Of a DNA stretch of 64,000 nucleotides, positions 28,159-36,570 are shown piece after piece; the stretch's first letter is position 1; the number at the start of each line of letters is the position of its first letter. Under the pieces are notes generated by a model, which saw only the letters and a program-made list of their open reading frames with translations, did not search any database and was not told where the DNA came from. Made by a program: the position numbers and the translations under genes. This stretch comes from Streptomyces regalis (GTDB lineage Bacteria > Actinomycetota > Actinomycetes > Streptomycetales > Streptomycetaceae), in the NCBI RefSeq assembly GCF_001509475.1, contig NZ_LLZG01000377.1, positions 1 through 64,000 on the forward strand. Reading direction: 5' to 3'.

Positions 28159-29214
28159 TCAGAGCGCCGTACGCGGCCGCGGCTCGAAGCCCGCCGCGCG
28201 GTAGGACTCGTCGATCAGCGACATCGTCGCCAGGGCGTCGTCCGCGTCCAGCGGGAGCGGGGCGTCTCGGCGTATGTGGGCGGCGAGTGCCTCCAGTTGG
28301 TAGGTATAGGACGAGCGCGTGCCCAGCCGTTCCGTCCGCTCACCCTCCGGCGTACGTACCACGACCCGGTCGTCGCGGTGCGGCAGCACGAAGTTCGGCG
28401 CGAACGCCTCACCCCGAGAACCGACGATCCGGCAGCTCATCTCCAGCTCGCCGTACGCCATGTGGCAGCGCGCCGACGCCGTCGCCCCGCCGGGGAACTC
28501 CAGCTCGGCGTCCAGCCATTCGTCGACGCCCGGCGCGCCCGCCCTCCCCCAGACTCCGTCCGGGGGGACCCCCATCTCGCTGCGCTCGCCGCCTCGCGCG
28601 GAGACGAGACGCGGCGCACCGCCCGCCCAGGGTGCGAGCATCCGCACCGCGTGCAGGCTGTAGCAGCCGAGGTCCATCACGGCACCGCCCGCGAGCGTCA
28701 GCGACCAGCGCGGGTCCGAGTCGTCCGGCGCCGGAATCGCGACCAGCGTCTCCACTCGCTGCAGCTCGCCGAGTTCACCGCTTTCCAGGATCTCGTGCAG
28801 GCGCCGGGTGACGGGGTGGAAGAGGTAGTGGAACGCCTCCATGAAGACGGTCCCGGCCTTCTCCGCCGCCTGAAGCACCTCGGCGGCCTCCTCGGCGTTG
28901 CTCGCCGACGGCTTCTCCGTCAGGACGTGCTTGCCGGCCGCGAGCGCCGCGAGGTTCCACGGCCCGTGCAGGCCGTTGGCGAGCGGGTTGTAGACGACCT
29001 CGACCTCGGGATCGGCGAGCAGATCGGCGTAGGAGTCCACCACCCGCTCCACGTCGTGCTCGTCGGCGAACGCCTCGGCGCGGGACCGGTCGCGCGCGGC
29101 CACCGCGACGAGGCGGTGGCCGGTCGTGCGGGCCGGGCCGACGAGGGAGAGCTCGGTGATGCGTGCCGCGCCCAGTACTCCGATGCGCAGTGGTTCCCGG
29201 CCCGGGTCGCTCAT
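28159..29214 (-). CDS. Gfo/Idh/MocA oxidoreductase (trans-dihydrodiol dehydrogenase-like)
   Basis: 351 residues from ATG 29214, which overlaps the stop of the upstream iolG by 4 bp (ATGA). The NAD(P)-binding start is LRIGVLGAARITELSLVGPA. TEKPSASNAEEAAEVLQAAE carries the EKP motif, and FMEAFHYLFHPVTRRLHEIL marks the dimeric dihydrodiol dehydrogenase/glucose-fructose oxidoreductase-like branch. It is the last gene of the four-gene minus operon. A GC-rich palindromic repeat element lies inside its coding region (28545-28574). Substrate is probably a sugar or cyclitol. Confidence 0.82.
   Translation of the reverse strand: MSDPGREPLRIGVLGAARITELSLVGPARTTGHRLVAVAARDRSRAEAFADEHDVERVVDSYADLLADPEVEVVYNPLANGLHGPWNLAALAAGKHVLTEKPSASNAEEAAEVLQAAEKAGTVFMEAFHYLFHPVTRRLHEILESGELGELQRVETLVAIPAPDDSDPRWSLTLAGGAVMDLGCYSLHAVRMLAPWAGGAPRLVSARGGERSEMGVPPDGVWGRAGAPGVDEWLDAELEFPGGATASARCHMAYGELEMSCRIVGSRGEAFAPNFVLPHRDDRVVVRTPEGERTERLGTRSSYTYQLEALAAHIRRDAPLPLDADDALATMSLIDESYRAAGFEPRPRTAL
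28545..28574. repeat. C/G-rich palindromic mini-element inside a coding region
   Basis: The plus strand reads a CCCCC block, GAC, a short loop, GTC and a GGGGGG block, followed at once by ACCCCC. It encodes the unusual stretch MGVPPDGVWGRAGAPG in the Gfo/Idh protein. Similar CCCCCAGAC..GTCxGGGGGGACCCCC elements are, to my recollection, abundant between genes in Streptomyces genomes. Here one appears to have been accommodated in frame. Confidence 0.5.
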
Positions 29215-30215
29215 GCCTGCCGTACCTCCTCGATCGTCACCGGACGGTGCTCGTGCAGCGACAGTGTGCACGCATCGGCGATCCAACCGGCCTCCAGCGC
29301 GTCCTCGATCGTGCACGGGGAGGGCCGGGTGCCCGCCACGACCTCGGTGAACGCGGTCAGTTCGGCGCGGTAGGCCGCGGTGAAGCGGTCCATGAAGAAG
29401 TCGTGCGGGGTGCCGGAGGGGAAGGTCACGCCGGGCTCGACCGAGCGCAGCGGCAGCTTGTCCTCCAGGCCGACGGCGATGGAGTCGGTGAAGCCGTGGA
29501 TCTCCATGCGGACGTCGTAACCCCGGGCGTTGTGGCGGGAGTTGGAGACCACCGCGATCGTGCCGTCGTCCAGGGTGAGGATCGCGCCGGTGGTGTCGGC
29601 GTCGCCCGCGTCCTTGATGTAGTCGGCGCCCTTGTTGCCGCCGACGGCGTACACCTCGGTCACCTCGCGGCCGGTCACCCAGCGGATGATGTCGAAGTCG
29701 TGCACCGAGCAGTCCCGGAAGATGCCCCCGGAGGCGGCGATGTAGGCGGCGGGCGGCGGCGCCGGGTCCAGCGTGGTCGAGCGGACCGTGTGCAGCTTGC
29801 CGAGCTCGCCGCTCTGCACGGCGGCGCGGGCGGCGACGAAACCGGCGTCGAAGCGGCGGTTGTAGCCGATCTGGATCGGCACGTCCTTGCCCTGGACGGC
29901 CTTCAGCACCTCCACGCCCTCGCTCATGGTTTTGGCGACGGGCTTCTCGCAGAAGACGGGGATGCCGGCCTCGACCCCGGCCAGGATCAGCGCGGGGTGG
30001 GCGTCGGTCGCCGCCGCGACGACGATGCCGTCCACGCCGGCCGCCAGCAGGGCCTCGGGCGAGTCCACGACCTCGGCCCCGAACCGCTCCGCGGCGGCCT
30101 TGGCGGCGTCCGCGAACGGGTCGGTGACGACGAGGGAGTCGACCGCGTCGAGTCCGGAGAGGGTCTCGGCGTGAAAGGCGCCGATGCGGCCGAGGCCGAG
30201 GATTCCGATACGCAT
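29211..30215 (-). CDS. iolG: Inositol 2-dehydrogenase
   Basis: 334 residues, AAGGAAG before ATG 30215. The Rossmann start is MRIGILGLGRIGAFHAETL, with FCEKPVAKT and the catalytic GGIFRDCSVHDFDIIRWVTG (Asp and His of the IDH active site). The IGYNRRFDAGFVAARAAVQS segment is typical of IolG and IdhA enzymes. It oxidises myo-inositol to scyllo-inosose with NAD+. It follows the SDR gene with a 59-bp gap and overlaps the next Gfo/Idh gene by 4 bp. Confidence 0.88.
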   Translation of the reverse strand: MRIGILGLGRIGAFHAETLSGLDAVDSLVVTDPFADAAKAAAERFGAEVVDSPEALLAAGVDGIVVAAATDAHPALILAGVEAGIPVFCEKPVAKTMSEGVEVLKAVQGKDVPIQIGYNRRFDAGFVAARAAVQSGELGKLHTVRSTTLDPAPPPAAYIAASGGIFRDCSVHDFDIIRWVTGREVTEVYAVGGNKGADYIKDAGDADTTGAILTLDDGTIAVVSNSRHNARGYDVRMEIHGFTDSIAVGLEDKLPLRSVEPGVTFPSGTPHDFFMDRFTAAYRAELTAFTEVVAGTRPSPCTIEDALEAGWIADACTLSLHEHRPVTIEEVRQA

Positions 30216-30274
30216 GGTTCAGCTTCCTTGAGTTACAGGGATTGCGAGAGGAGAGGTTTGAGGCTGAGGAGGAT

Positions 30275-31051
30275 CTAGTCCAGGCCGCCGAGCACGTTCT
30301 GGTCCCAGTCGATCACCGAACCGGTGACCACCCCGGAGCGGTCCGAGAGCAGGAGGACCACGAAGTCGGCGATTTCGTCCGGCTGGCCGAGCTTGCCCAT
30401 CGGCAGCCTGGCGGCGGCCTGCTCACGCCAGTCGTCGTCGGCCCCGTGGAAGGCCTTCTGCGTCGCGTCCTCGCCCTCGGTCGCCGTCCAGCCGATGTTC
30501 AGGCCGTTGATCCGGACCCGGTCCCAGCGATGCGCATGCGCGGCGTTGCGGGTCAGCCCGATCAGACCGGCCTTGGCGGCGACATACGGCGCCAGGAACG
30601 GCTGCCCGCCGTGCGCCGAGGACGTGATGATGTTGACGATCGTGCCGGGCGCCCCCCGCGCGACCATGTCCGAGACAGCGGCCTGCATGGCGAAGAACGG
30701 CGCCTTGAGGTTGATCGCGATGTGCTGGTCGAACAGCTCGGGCGAGGTGTCGAGCAGCGTGCCCCGGGAGGTCAGCCCCGCCGAGTTCACCAGGCAGTCG
30801 ATCCGCCCGTACGCGTCGACGACCTCGGCCACGGACGCCTTCGCCTGGTCGGCGTCCGCGAGGTCGGCCCGTACGAACATGGCCTTGCCCCCGTCGGCGG
30901 CCAGTTCGGCCACCAGCGCCTCACCGGGCTCGGCGCGCCGCCCCGTGACGGCCACGACCGCCCCCTCGCGGACGGCCGCTCGCGCGATCGCCGCGCCGAC
31001 GCCCTGACTGCCGCCGTTGACGAGGACGACCTTGTCGTCGAGAAGTCCCAT
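30275..31051 (-). CDS. Short-chain dehydrogenase/reductase
   Basis: 258 residues of a classical SDR. The cofactor motif is NGGSQGVGAAIA (TGxxxGxG-like with Asn first), then LVNSAGL (NAG motif). The active site is NIITSSAHGG (Ser) with YVAAKAGL (Tyr-x3-Lys). It lies between the PhyH-like dioxygenase (17 bp upstream) and iolG. By context it should oxidise or reduce a cyclitol or sugar hydroxyl; the substrate cannot be read from sequence. Confidence 0.85.
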   Translation of the reverse strand: MGLLDDKVVLVNGGSQGVGAAIARAAVREGAVVAVTGRRAEPGEALVAELAADGGKAMFVRADLADADQAKASVAEVVDAYGRIDCLVNSAGLTSRGTLLDTSPELFDQHIAINLKAPFFAMQAAVSDMVARGAPGTIVNIITSSAHGGQPFLAPYVAAKAGLIGLTRNAAHAHRWDRVRINGLNIGWTATEGEDATQKAFHGADDDWREQAAARLPMGKLGQPDEIADFVVLLLSDRSGVVTGSVIDWDQNVLGGLD

Positions 31052-31067
31052 GTCTTTCCGGGTCCTT

Positions 31068-32234
31068 TCAGCTCTGGCGCCGCTCGGCGCCGGCCCGCAG
31101 CTCGTCTCGCAGAGCTTCGGGAGTCCATGCCTCGCGCAGCGCGCGCCGTACGACGTCCGCCTGCGCGGGCGGGGCCAGCCCGGCCACCGGCGGATCGCTG
31201 TCGAGGTTCGTGGGGAAGGGGTAGCCCTCGGCGCTCGCGGCGATCACGTTCGCCTGCCATGCCTCGTCGGCACCCTCGCTGCGGCGCTTGAGCAGCACGG
31301 GGTAGACGGCGTTCGCGACCGCCTCGCGGTCCACCGTCTCCATCGCCCGACCGAACGCGGAGGACACCTGGAGGAGGTTCGCCATGCGCCGGATGTCCGC
31401 CGACCGGTTGGTGCCGGCGGCGTGGAACAGGGCCGGGTTGAAGAAGGCCGCGTCGCCCTTGGCCAGGGGGAGCTGGACGTGGTGCGCCTCGAAGTGGGCC
31501 TGGAACTGTGGGAGTCGCCACGCCAGGTAGCCCGGCTCGTACGTCTGCGAGTACGGCAGGTACATCGTCGGTCCGGACTGGACGGGCATGTCGCAGTGGG
31601 CGACGGCGCCCTGGAGGGTGAGCACGGGGGAGAGGCGGTGGACGTGGGCCGGGTACGCGGCCGCCACGCCGTTCGACAGGAACCCCAGGTGGTAGTCGCG
31701 GTGCACGGTCTGGGCCGCGCCGCCCGGGTTGACCACGTTGACCTGCGAGGTGACCTGGTAGCCAGGGCCGAGCCAGGCGGTGGCGACCAGGGCCAGGATG
31801 TCGTTGGCGTAGTAGTCGGCGAACGCCTCGGCGTCGTACAGCGCCGCCTTCCCCAGCGCGTTCCAGACCCGGTCGTTCGCGCCGGGCTTGGCGAAGTGGT
31901 CGCCCGCGTCGGCGCCGGACGCGCGCTGCTCGGCGATCAGGGCGTCGAAGACCTCGGTGAGCCCGTCGACGACGCCCGGGTCCGGGAAGGCGCCCTGGAA
32001 GACCACGATGCCGGGGCCGTCAGTGAGGGCGCGCACCAGCTCTGCCTGGACCTCCCGGCGGTCCTCGGCACTACGCAGCCGCTCACTGTCGTAGAGCAGG
32101 ACGTTCCGCTCCACGGCGGCGGCGTACGGGTAGTCGGCGAGCTCGGTCGTCCGCTCCACGAGAGCGCGGAAGGAGTCGAGGTCGCAGTCCTGCTCGGACA
32201 GCCAGGCGCGGCGGTGTACGGAGGTGAAGGACAT
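31068..32234 (-). CDS. Phytanoyl-CoA dioxygenase (PhyH) family Fe(II)/2-oxoglutarate oxygenase
   Basis: 388 residues. The facial triad can be placed in TVHRDYHLGF (HxD) and FFNPALFHAAGTNRS (distal His), with the Arg of NRS available for 2-oxoglutarate. The long N-terminal half contains QVTSQVNVVNPGGAAQ just before the HxD. It is the first gene of the minus operon with an SDR and two Gfo/Idh enzymes, so a hydrophilic cyclitol or sugar substrate is more likely than a fatty acyl-CoA. Oxidative O-demethylation or hydroxylation of an inositol derivative is an inference. It is divergent from LacI, with palindrome TTGTCATGACAA between. Confidence 0.82.
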   Translation of the reverse strand: MSFTSVHRRAWLSEQDCDLDSFRALVERTTELADYPYAAAVERNVLLYDSERLRSAEDRREVQAELVRALTDGPGIVVFQGAFPDPGVVDGLTEVFDALIAEQRASGADAGDHFAKPGANDRVWNALGKAALYDAEAFADYYANDILALVATAWLGPGYQVTSQVNVVNPGGAAQTVHRDYHLGFLSNGVAAAYPAHVHRLSPVLTLQGAVAHCDMPVQSGPTMYLPYSQTYEPGYLAWRLPQFQAHFEAHHVQLPLAKGDAAFFNPALFHAAGTNRSADIRRMANLLQVSSAFGRAMETVDREAVANAVYPVLLKRRSEGADEAWQANVIAASAEGYPFPTNLDSDPPVAGLAPPAQADVVRRALREAWTPEALRDELRAGAERRQS

Positions 32235-32276
32235 CGGTGTCCTCTCGATGACAGAAGCGACTCAGCGCTGTCATTC

Positions 32277-32288
32277 TTGTCATGACAA
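32277..32288. promoter_or_regulatory. Palindromic operator between PhyH operon and LacI gene
   Basis: TTGTCATGACAA is a perfect 12-bp palindrome 43 bp from the PhyH start and 54 bp from the LacI start. Its position between divergent genes makes it the likely operator for the LacI regulator at 32342. Confidence 0.6.
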
Positions 32289-32341
32289 TCCCCTCGAACA
32301 ACCAGCAGGCGACCATCAAAAACCCCTCAAGGAGCCGTCGC

Positions 32342-33370
32342 ATGGGCCACCCCTTCCCGATCAGGGAGATCGCACGTCAGGCGGGTCTGAGCGAGGCCAC
32401 GGTCGACCGGGTCCTGAACGGCAGGGGAGGGGTGCGCGAGAGCACCGCGCGGGAGGTCCAGCAGGCGATAGCCGACCTGGACCGGCAGCGCACCCAGGTC
32501 CGGCTGCTGGGACGCACCTTCATGATCGACATGGTGGTGCAGGCGCCCGAACGGTTCACCACCGCCGTACGCGCCGCCCTGGAGGCGGAGCTGCCGTCCC
32601 TGCACCCGGCCGTCGTGCGCTCACGCTTCCACTTCCGCGAGACGGGCCCGGTGCCGGAGCTGAGCCGGACGCTGGACCGCATCGCCCGGCGCGGCTCGCA
32701 GGGCGTGATCGTCAAGGCCCCGGACGTCCCCGAGGTCACCGCCGCCGTCACCCGGCTCGTGGAGGCGGGCATCCCGGTGGTGACCCTGGTGACCGACCTG
32801 CCCTCCACCGCCCGCCTCGCCTATGTCGGCATCGACAACCGGGCCGCCGGCGCCACCGCCGCGTACCTGATGGGACAGTGGCTGGGGGAGCGGCCCGGCA
32901 ATGTGCTGACCAGCCTCAGCAGCGGCTTCTTCCGCAACGAGGAGGAGCGCGAGATGGGCTTCCGCAGCGCCATGCGCGCCCGCCATCCCGACCGCACGCT
33001 GGTCGAGATCGCCGAGGGGCAGGGCCTGGACGCCACCCAGTACGACCTGGTGCGGGCCGCGCTGGAACGCGACCCGGACATCCGTGCCGTCTACTCGATC
33101 GGCGGCGGCAACATCGCCACCCTGCGCGCCTTCGAGGAACTGGGCCGGGAGTGCGCGGTGTTCGTCGCGCACGACCTCGACCACGACAACACCCGTCTGC
33201 TGCGCGACCACCGCCTGTCCGCCGTCCTCCACCACGATCTGCGCCACGACATGCGCGAGGCCTGCCACATCGTGATGCGGGCCCACGGTGCGCTGCCGCC
33301 CGCGGGGCCCACGCTGCCGTCGGCGATCCAGGTGGTGACGCCGTACAACATGCCCACGCCCATCCGGTGA
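32342..33370 (+). CDS. LacI-family regulator of the PhyH/SDR/iolG operon
   Basis: 342 residues from ATG 32342, preceded by AAGGAG; an in-frame ATG at 32282 lies inside the operator and lacks a ribosome site. The helix-turn-helix is FPIREIARQAGLSEATVDRV with LNG. The effector domain is a type I periplasmic-binding fold (YVGIDNRAAGATAAYLMGQW). It resembles LacI members with a longer linker (QVRLLGRTFMIDMVVQAP), as in sugar/inositol systems. It probably represses the divergent operon and itself through TTGTCATGACAA. Confidence 0.85.
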   Translation: MGHPFPIREIARQAGLSEATVDRVLNGRGGVRESTAREVQQAIADLDRQRTQVRLLGRTFMIDMVVQAPERFTTAVRAALEAELPSLHPAVVRSRFHFRETGPVPELSRTLDRIARRGSQGVIVKAPDVPEVTAAVTRLVEAGIPVVTLVTDLPSTARLAYVGIDNRAAGATAAYLMGQWLGERPGNVLTSLSSGFFRNEEEREMGFRSAMRARHPDRTLVEIAEGQGLDATQYDLVRAALERDPDIRAVYSIGGGNIATLRAFEELGRECAVFVAHDLDHDNTRLLRDHRLSAVLHHDLRHDMREACHIVMRAHGALPPAGPTLPSAIQVVTPYNMPTPIR

Positions 33371-33436
33371 CGGTCGGGGCCGTCGCCGTGGCGTGTATCC
33401 CCGCTCGGCAGGACCCGGCTCCCTACCGTCGTGCGC

Positions 33437-34054
33437 ATGTGGAAATCGAACCCGGACGGCGGGCCCGAGCGGCTGGTGGCGCTCGCCGACGGCGTGTTCG
33501 CCATCGCGATCACCCTGCTCGTCCTGGATCTCTCCGTGCCGCGGGGACTGGACACGCAGGAGTACCACGAGGCGCTGCGCGAACTGCTCCCGGACCTCGG
33601 TGCCTACGCGCTCAGCGTGGCGGTGCTGGGCAGCTTCTGGCGCGACCACCGCAGGATCTTCCGCACGGTGCGGGAGATCGACGGACAGGTCATGGCGCTG
33701 TCCCTGCTCGGCCTGGGCGCCGCGGCGCTGCTGCCCTTCCCCACCAGGCTGGTCTCCGAGTACGGCGCCGAACCCGCCTCGGTCGCGATCTGCGCCGCGG
33801 CGGTCGCGGCCCTCGGCGCCGCCCACCTCGCGCTGGTCGCCGTTCTCGCCGGGCGCCCTTGGCTGCGCGGCGACTTCACTCCCGCGGGCGGCTTCCGGCT
33901 CTACGCCCTCGATCTCGCCGTGACGGTGGTCGTGTTCCTCCTCACCATCCCGCTGACCCTGGCTGCCGGGGCCGCCGCCGCGTGGTGGTGGCTGGTCCTG
34001 ATCCCGGTCAAGGTCGCCCTCGGCCGACGTGCCCGCCCGCGCGCCGGCCGCTGA
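33437..34054 (+). CDS. TMEM175-family (DUF1211) potassium-channel-like membrane protein
   Basis: 205 residues. RLVALADGVFAIAITLLVLD near the N-terminus is the family signature (R-x3-F/A-x-D-G-V-F-A-I-A-x-T/L), followed by about five more hydrophobic helices. Bacterial TMEM175 proteins form leaky K+-selective channels. ATG 33437 is preceded by TACCGT 7 nt upstream and no Shine-Dalgarno, suggesting a leaderless transcript. It is not obviously linked to the neighbouring sugar genes. Confidence 0.82.
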   Translation: MWKSNPDGGPERLVALADGVFAIAITLLVLDLSVPRGLDTQEYHEALRELLPDLGAYALSVAVLGSFWRDHRRIFRTVREIDGQVMALSLLGLGAAALLPFPTRLVSEYGAEPASVAICAAAVAALGAAHLALVAVLAGRPWLRGDFTPAGGFRLYALDLAVTVVVFLLTIPLTLAAGAAAAWWWLVLIPVKVALGRRARPRAGR

Positions 34055-34077
34055 CCTCCCGGCCGAGCGTCCACCGG

Positions 34078-35235
34078 CTAGGCGTCCACATCCACCCACG
34101 CGCCGCTCTGCGCCGACCGCACCATCGCGTCCAGTACGGCGGCGCTGGGCACGGCGTCGGCCGGCGTGGCCCCGTGCGGGGTGCCCTCGGCGACCGAGCG
34201 CAGGAAGCGGTACGCCTCGATGACCTTCAGGTCGTCGTAGCCCATGGCGTTCGCCGCGCCCGGCTGGAAGGCGCCGAACTCGCCGTCGCCCGGGCCGACG
34301 TACACCGTGCTGACCGGCTGGTCCTGGTAGGTCGTGCCGCGGCTGACGCCCAGTTCGTTCATCCGGCGGAAGTCCCAGAAGACCGCGCCCTTGGTGCCGT
34401 GCACTTCGAAGCCGTAGTTGTTCTGCTCGCCCACCGAGACCCGGCAGGCCTCCAGGACGCCGCGCGCACCGGAGGCGAAGCGCAGCAGGCAGTTGACGTA
34501 GTCCTCGTTCTCGACGGGGCCGAGTTCGCCGCCGGTGGCGCGGGCGTGGCCGGCGGTGGCGCCGGAGGGGCGGGCCCGCTCCGGGATGAACACGGCCGTG
34601 TCGGCGGTCAGCGACGCGATGTCGCCCAGCAGGTACCGGGCCAGGTCCGCGCCGTGCGAGGCGAGGTCGCCCAGCACGCCGCTGCCGCCGCGCTCCTTCT
34701 CGTACCGCCAGGTCAGGGCGCCCTCGGGGTGAGCTGCGTAGTCGCTGAAGAGGCGGACTCGGACATGGGTGACCGTGCCGATCTCGCCGACGGCGATCAG
34801 CTCGCGGGCCGCCTCGACGGCGGGCGCGTTGCGGTAGTTGAAGCCGACCGCGCCCTGGACGCCTGCCTTGGCGACGGCGTCGGCGACCGCCTGGGCGTCC
34901 GTGACCGTCAGGCCCACCGGCTTCTCGATCCAGATGTGCTTGCCGGCCTCGGCCATCGCCACGCCGATCTCGCGGTGCAGGAAGTTCGGGGCGGTGATGC
35001 TCACGGCCCGCACGCGCGGGTCGGCGGCCACCTCGCGCCAGTCGCGGGTCGTCGAGGCGAACCCGAACTGCGCGGCGGCCTCCTCGGCCCGGCCCGGCAC
35101 GTCCTCGGCCACCGTCACCAGCTGCGGACGCAGGGGCAGCTGCGGATAGTGGTGCGGGACGCGGGTGTACGCCTGGGTGTGCACCCGGCCCATCCAGCCG
35201 AACCCGATGACGGCGACACCGAGCGAATCCACCAT
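34078..35235 (-). CDS. Gfo/Idh/MocA oxidoreductase under LacI control
   Basis: 385 residues from ATG 35235 with GAGGGG 6 nt upstream. The NAD-binding motif is VAVIGFGWMGRVHTQAYTRV. IWIEKPVGLT is the EKP motif and GSGVLGDLASHGADLARYLL holds the catalytic Asp-x3-His-like pair. Family members of this length act on sugars or cyclitols. It is divergent from a LacI gene and carries that regulator's putative operator in its promoter, so the two form a two-gene sugar-responsive unit. Confidence 0.85.
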   Translation of the reverse strand: MVDSLGVAVIGFGWMGRVHTQAYTRVPHHYPQLPLRPQLVTVAEDVPGRAEEAAAQFGFASTTRDWREVAADPRVRAVSITAPNFLHREIGVAMAEAGKHIWIEKPVGLTVTDAQAVADAVAKAGVQGAVGFNYRNAPAVEAARELIAVGEIGTVTHVRVRLFSDYAAHPEGALTWRYEKERGGSGVLGDLASHGADLARYLLGDIASLTADTAVFIPERARPSGATAGHARATGGELGPVENEDYVNCLLRFASGARGVLEACRVSVGEQNNYGFEVHGTKGAVFWDFRRMNELGVSRGTTYQDQPVSTVYVGPGDGEFGAFQPGAANAMGYDDLKVIEAYRFLRSVAEGTPHGATPADAVPSAAVLDAMVRSAQSGAWVDVDA

Positions 35236-35248
35236 GACAGCCCCTCTT

Positions 35249-35260
35249 TGGACCGGTCCA
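35249..35260. promoter_or_regulatory. LacI operator copy 1 (TGGACCGGTCCA)
   Basis: A perfect 12-bp palindrome with central CG lies 14 bp upstream of the Gfo/Idh start. It matches copy 2 near the LacI gene at 11 of 12 positions. Confidence 0.65.
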
Positions 35261-35330
35261 TTTACTGTCCAGGCCACCTTGGGCGTCCATTCCCCATGGT
35301 GTCAACCCTTTGACAAGCCGCACCGGGCCA

Positions 35331-35342
35331 TGGAACGGTCCA
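35331..35342. promoter_or_regulatory. LacI operator copy 2 (TGGAACGGTCCA)
   Basis: This near-palindrome ends 4 bp before the LacI start codon at 35347. Bound repressor would block the regulator's own gene, so autoregulation is likely. Confidence 0.6.
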
Positions 35343-35346
35343 TGCC

Positions 35347-36351
35347 ATGAGACCGCCGACGATCCGCGACGTGGCCGACCGGGCCGGCGTCTCCAAGTCG
35401 CTGGTCTCGCTGGTGCTGCGCGGCTCCGACCAGGTACGGCCGGAGAAGCGGGACGCCGTCCTGCGCGCCGTACGCGAACTCGGCTACCGCCCCAACGCCG
35501 CCGCGCGCAGCCTCAGCGAACAGCGCACCCGCACGGTCGGCGTCCTCCTGAACGACCTGCGCAACCCGTGGTTCGTCGACATGCTCGACGGCCTCAACTC
35601 GCTCCTGCACGCCAACGGCCTGCACATGCTGCTCGCCGACGCCCGCCTCAACCGCCGCACCGGCCAGGACCCGGCCGGCCCCTTCCTCGACCTGCGGGTC
35701 GACGGGCTGGTCGTGGTCGGCACGCTTCCCGACCCGGCCGCGCTCGAAGCGGTGGCCGAGCGGATCCCGGTCGTGGTGGCCGGCGCCCGCGAGCCGGTGC
35801 CGTCCGGCGTCGACGTGGTGGCTGGCGACGATGAAAAGGGCGCCCGCCTGGTCGCCGAGCACCTCATCGGCCTCGGCCACCGGCGCATCGCGCACATCGC
35901 GGGATACGGCGCGGTGGGCGAGCTGCGCCGACGGAGCTTCGAGGCGACGATGCGGGAGCACGGCCTCGCGGACGAGGCGGTCGTCGAGCCGAGCGACATG
36001 ACCGAGGAGGGCGGTTACCGCACGACGGTCCGGCTGCTGAGCCGCGCGGACCGGCCGACGGCCGTCTTCGCCGTGAACGACATCGCCGCTGTCGGTGCGC
36101 TCTCTGCGGCCGAGGAACTGGGGCTGCGCGTCCCGCGTGACCTGTCGATCGTCGGCTACGACAACACGAGCATCGCCCGCCTGCGCCACGTATGGCTCAC
36201 CACCGTCGACAACACCAGCCACGAGGTCGGCCGTCGCGCGGCCCACTGCCTCCTGGAGCGCTTCGAGGGCGCCGGGGGGCGGGGACGGGTCCAACTCGCC
36301 GCACCGTCCCTGGAGATCCGGGGCTCGACGGCGCCCCCGCTCACAGATTGA
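35347..36351 (+). CDS. LacI-family regulator
   Basis: 334 residues with the complete LacI layout. The helix-turn-helix is TIRDVADRAGVSKSLVSLVL, followed by hinge YRPNAAARSLSEQRTRTVGV and a ligand-binding domain with NDIAAVGALSAAEELGLRVP and DLSIVGYDNT. It is divergent from the Gfo/Idh gene at 34078. Two copies of TGGAMCGGTCCA flank the shared promoter region. The sugar effector is unknown. Its 3' end overlaps a truncated cupin gene by 11 bp. Confidence 0.9.
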   Translation: MRPPTIRDVADRAGVSKSLVSLVLRGSDQVRPEKRDAVLRAVRELGYRPNAAARSLSEQRTRTVGVLLNDLRNPWFVDMLDGLNSLLHANGLHMLLADARLNRRTGQDPAGPFLDLRVDGLVVVGTLPDPAALEAVAERIPVVVAGAREPVPSGVDVVAGDDEKGARLVAEHLIGLGHRRIAHIAGYGAVGELRRRSFEATMREHGLADEAVVEPSDMTEEGGYRTTVRLLSRADRPTAVFAVNDIAAVGALSAAEELGLRVPRDLSIVGYDNTSIARLRHVWLTTVDNTSHEVGRRAAHCLLERFEGAGGRGRVQLAAPSLEIRGSTAPPLTD

Positions 36352-36526
36352 TCACTGTGACCACACTGGGCGTGATCTGCCAGACGCCCCGCACCTGACG
36401 CCCGTCCCGCGACTCCCAGACGACCTTTCCGGTCACCTCCGGTGTTCCGGAGAGGATCTGCTCCGGGGCGAGGGGCTCGGGTTCGAGCTCGGCGTCGGGG
36501 GTGTGCAGTACGAAGCTGTGCGTCAT
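36341..36526 (-). pseudogene. Truncated cupin-domain (DUF861-like) protein
   Basis: 61 residues from ATG 36526. ILSGTPEVTGKVVWESRDGR and VRGVWQITPSVVT match the N-terminus of small cupin proteins of the DUF861 type, which normally continue for another 50-60 residues with the metal-binding barrel. Here the frame stops just after 'VVT', where the LacI gene's end begins. It looks like a 3'-deleted gene. Confidence 0.5.
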
Positions 36527-36570
36527 GCGGTGACCCTAGCCGTGATCATGCGGGCAATATGCCGGACAAA

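Noticed and set aside
32224..35323. Very long frames on both strands spanning LacI, TMEM175 and Gfo/Idh
   Set aside because: They cross real genes on both strands and contain no recognisable domain; the short-frame genes are well supported.
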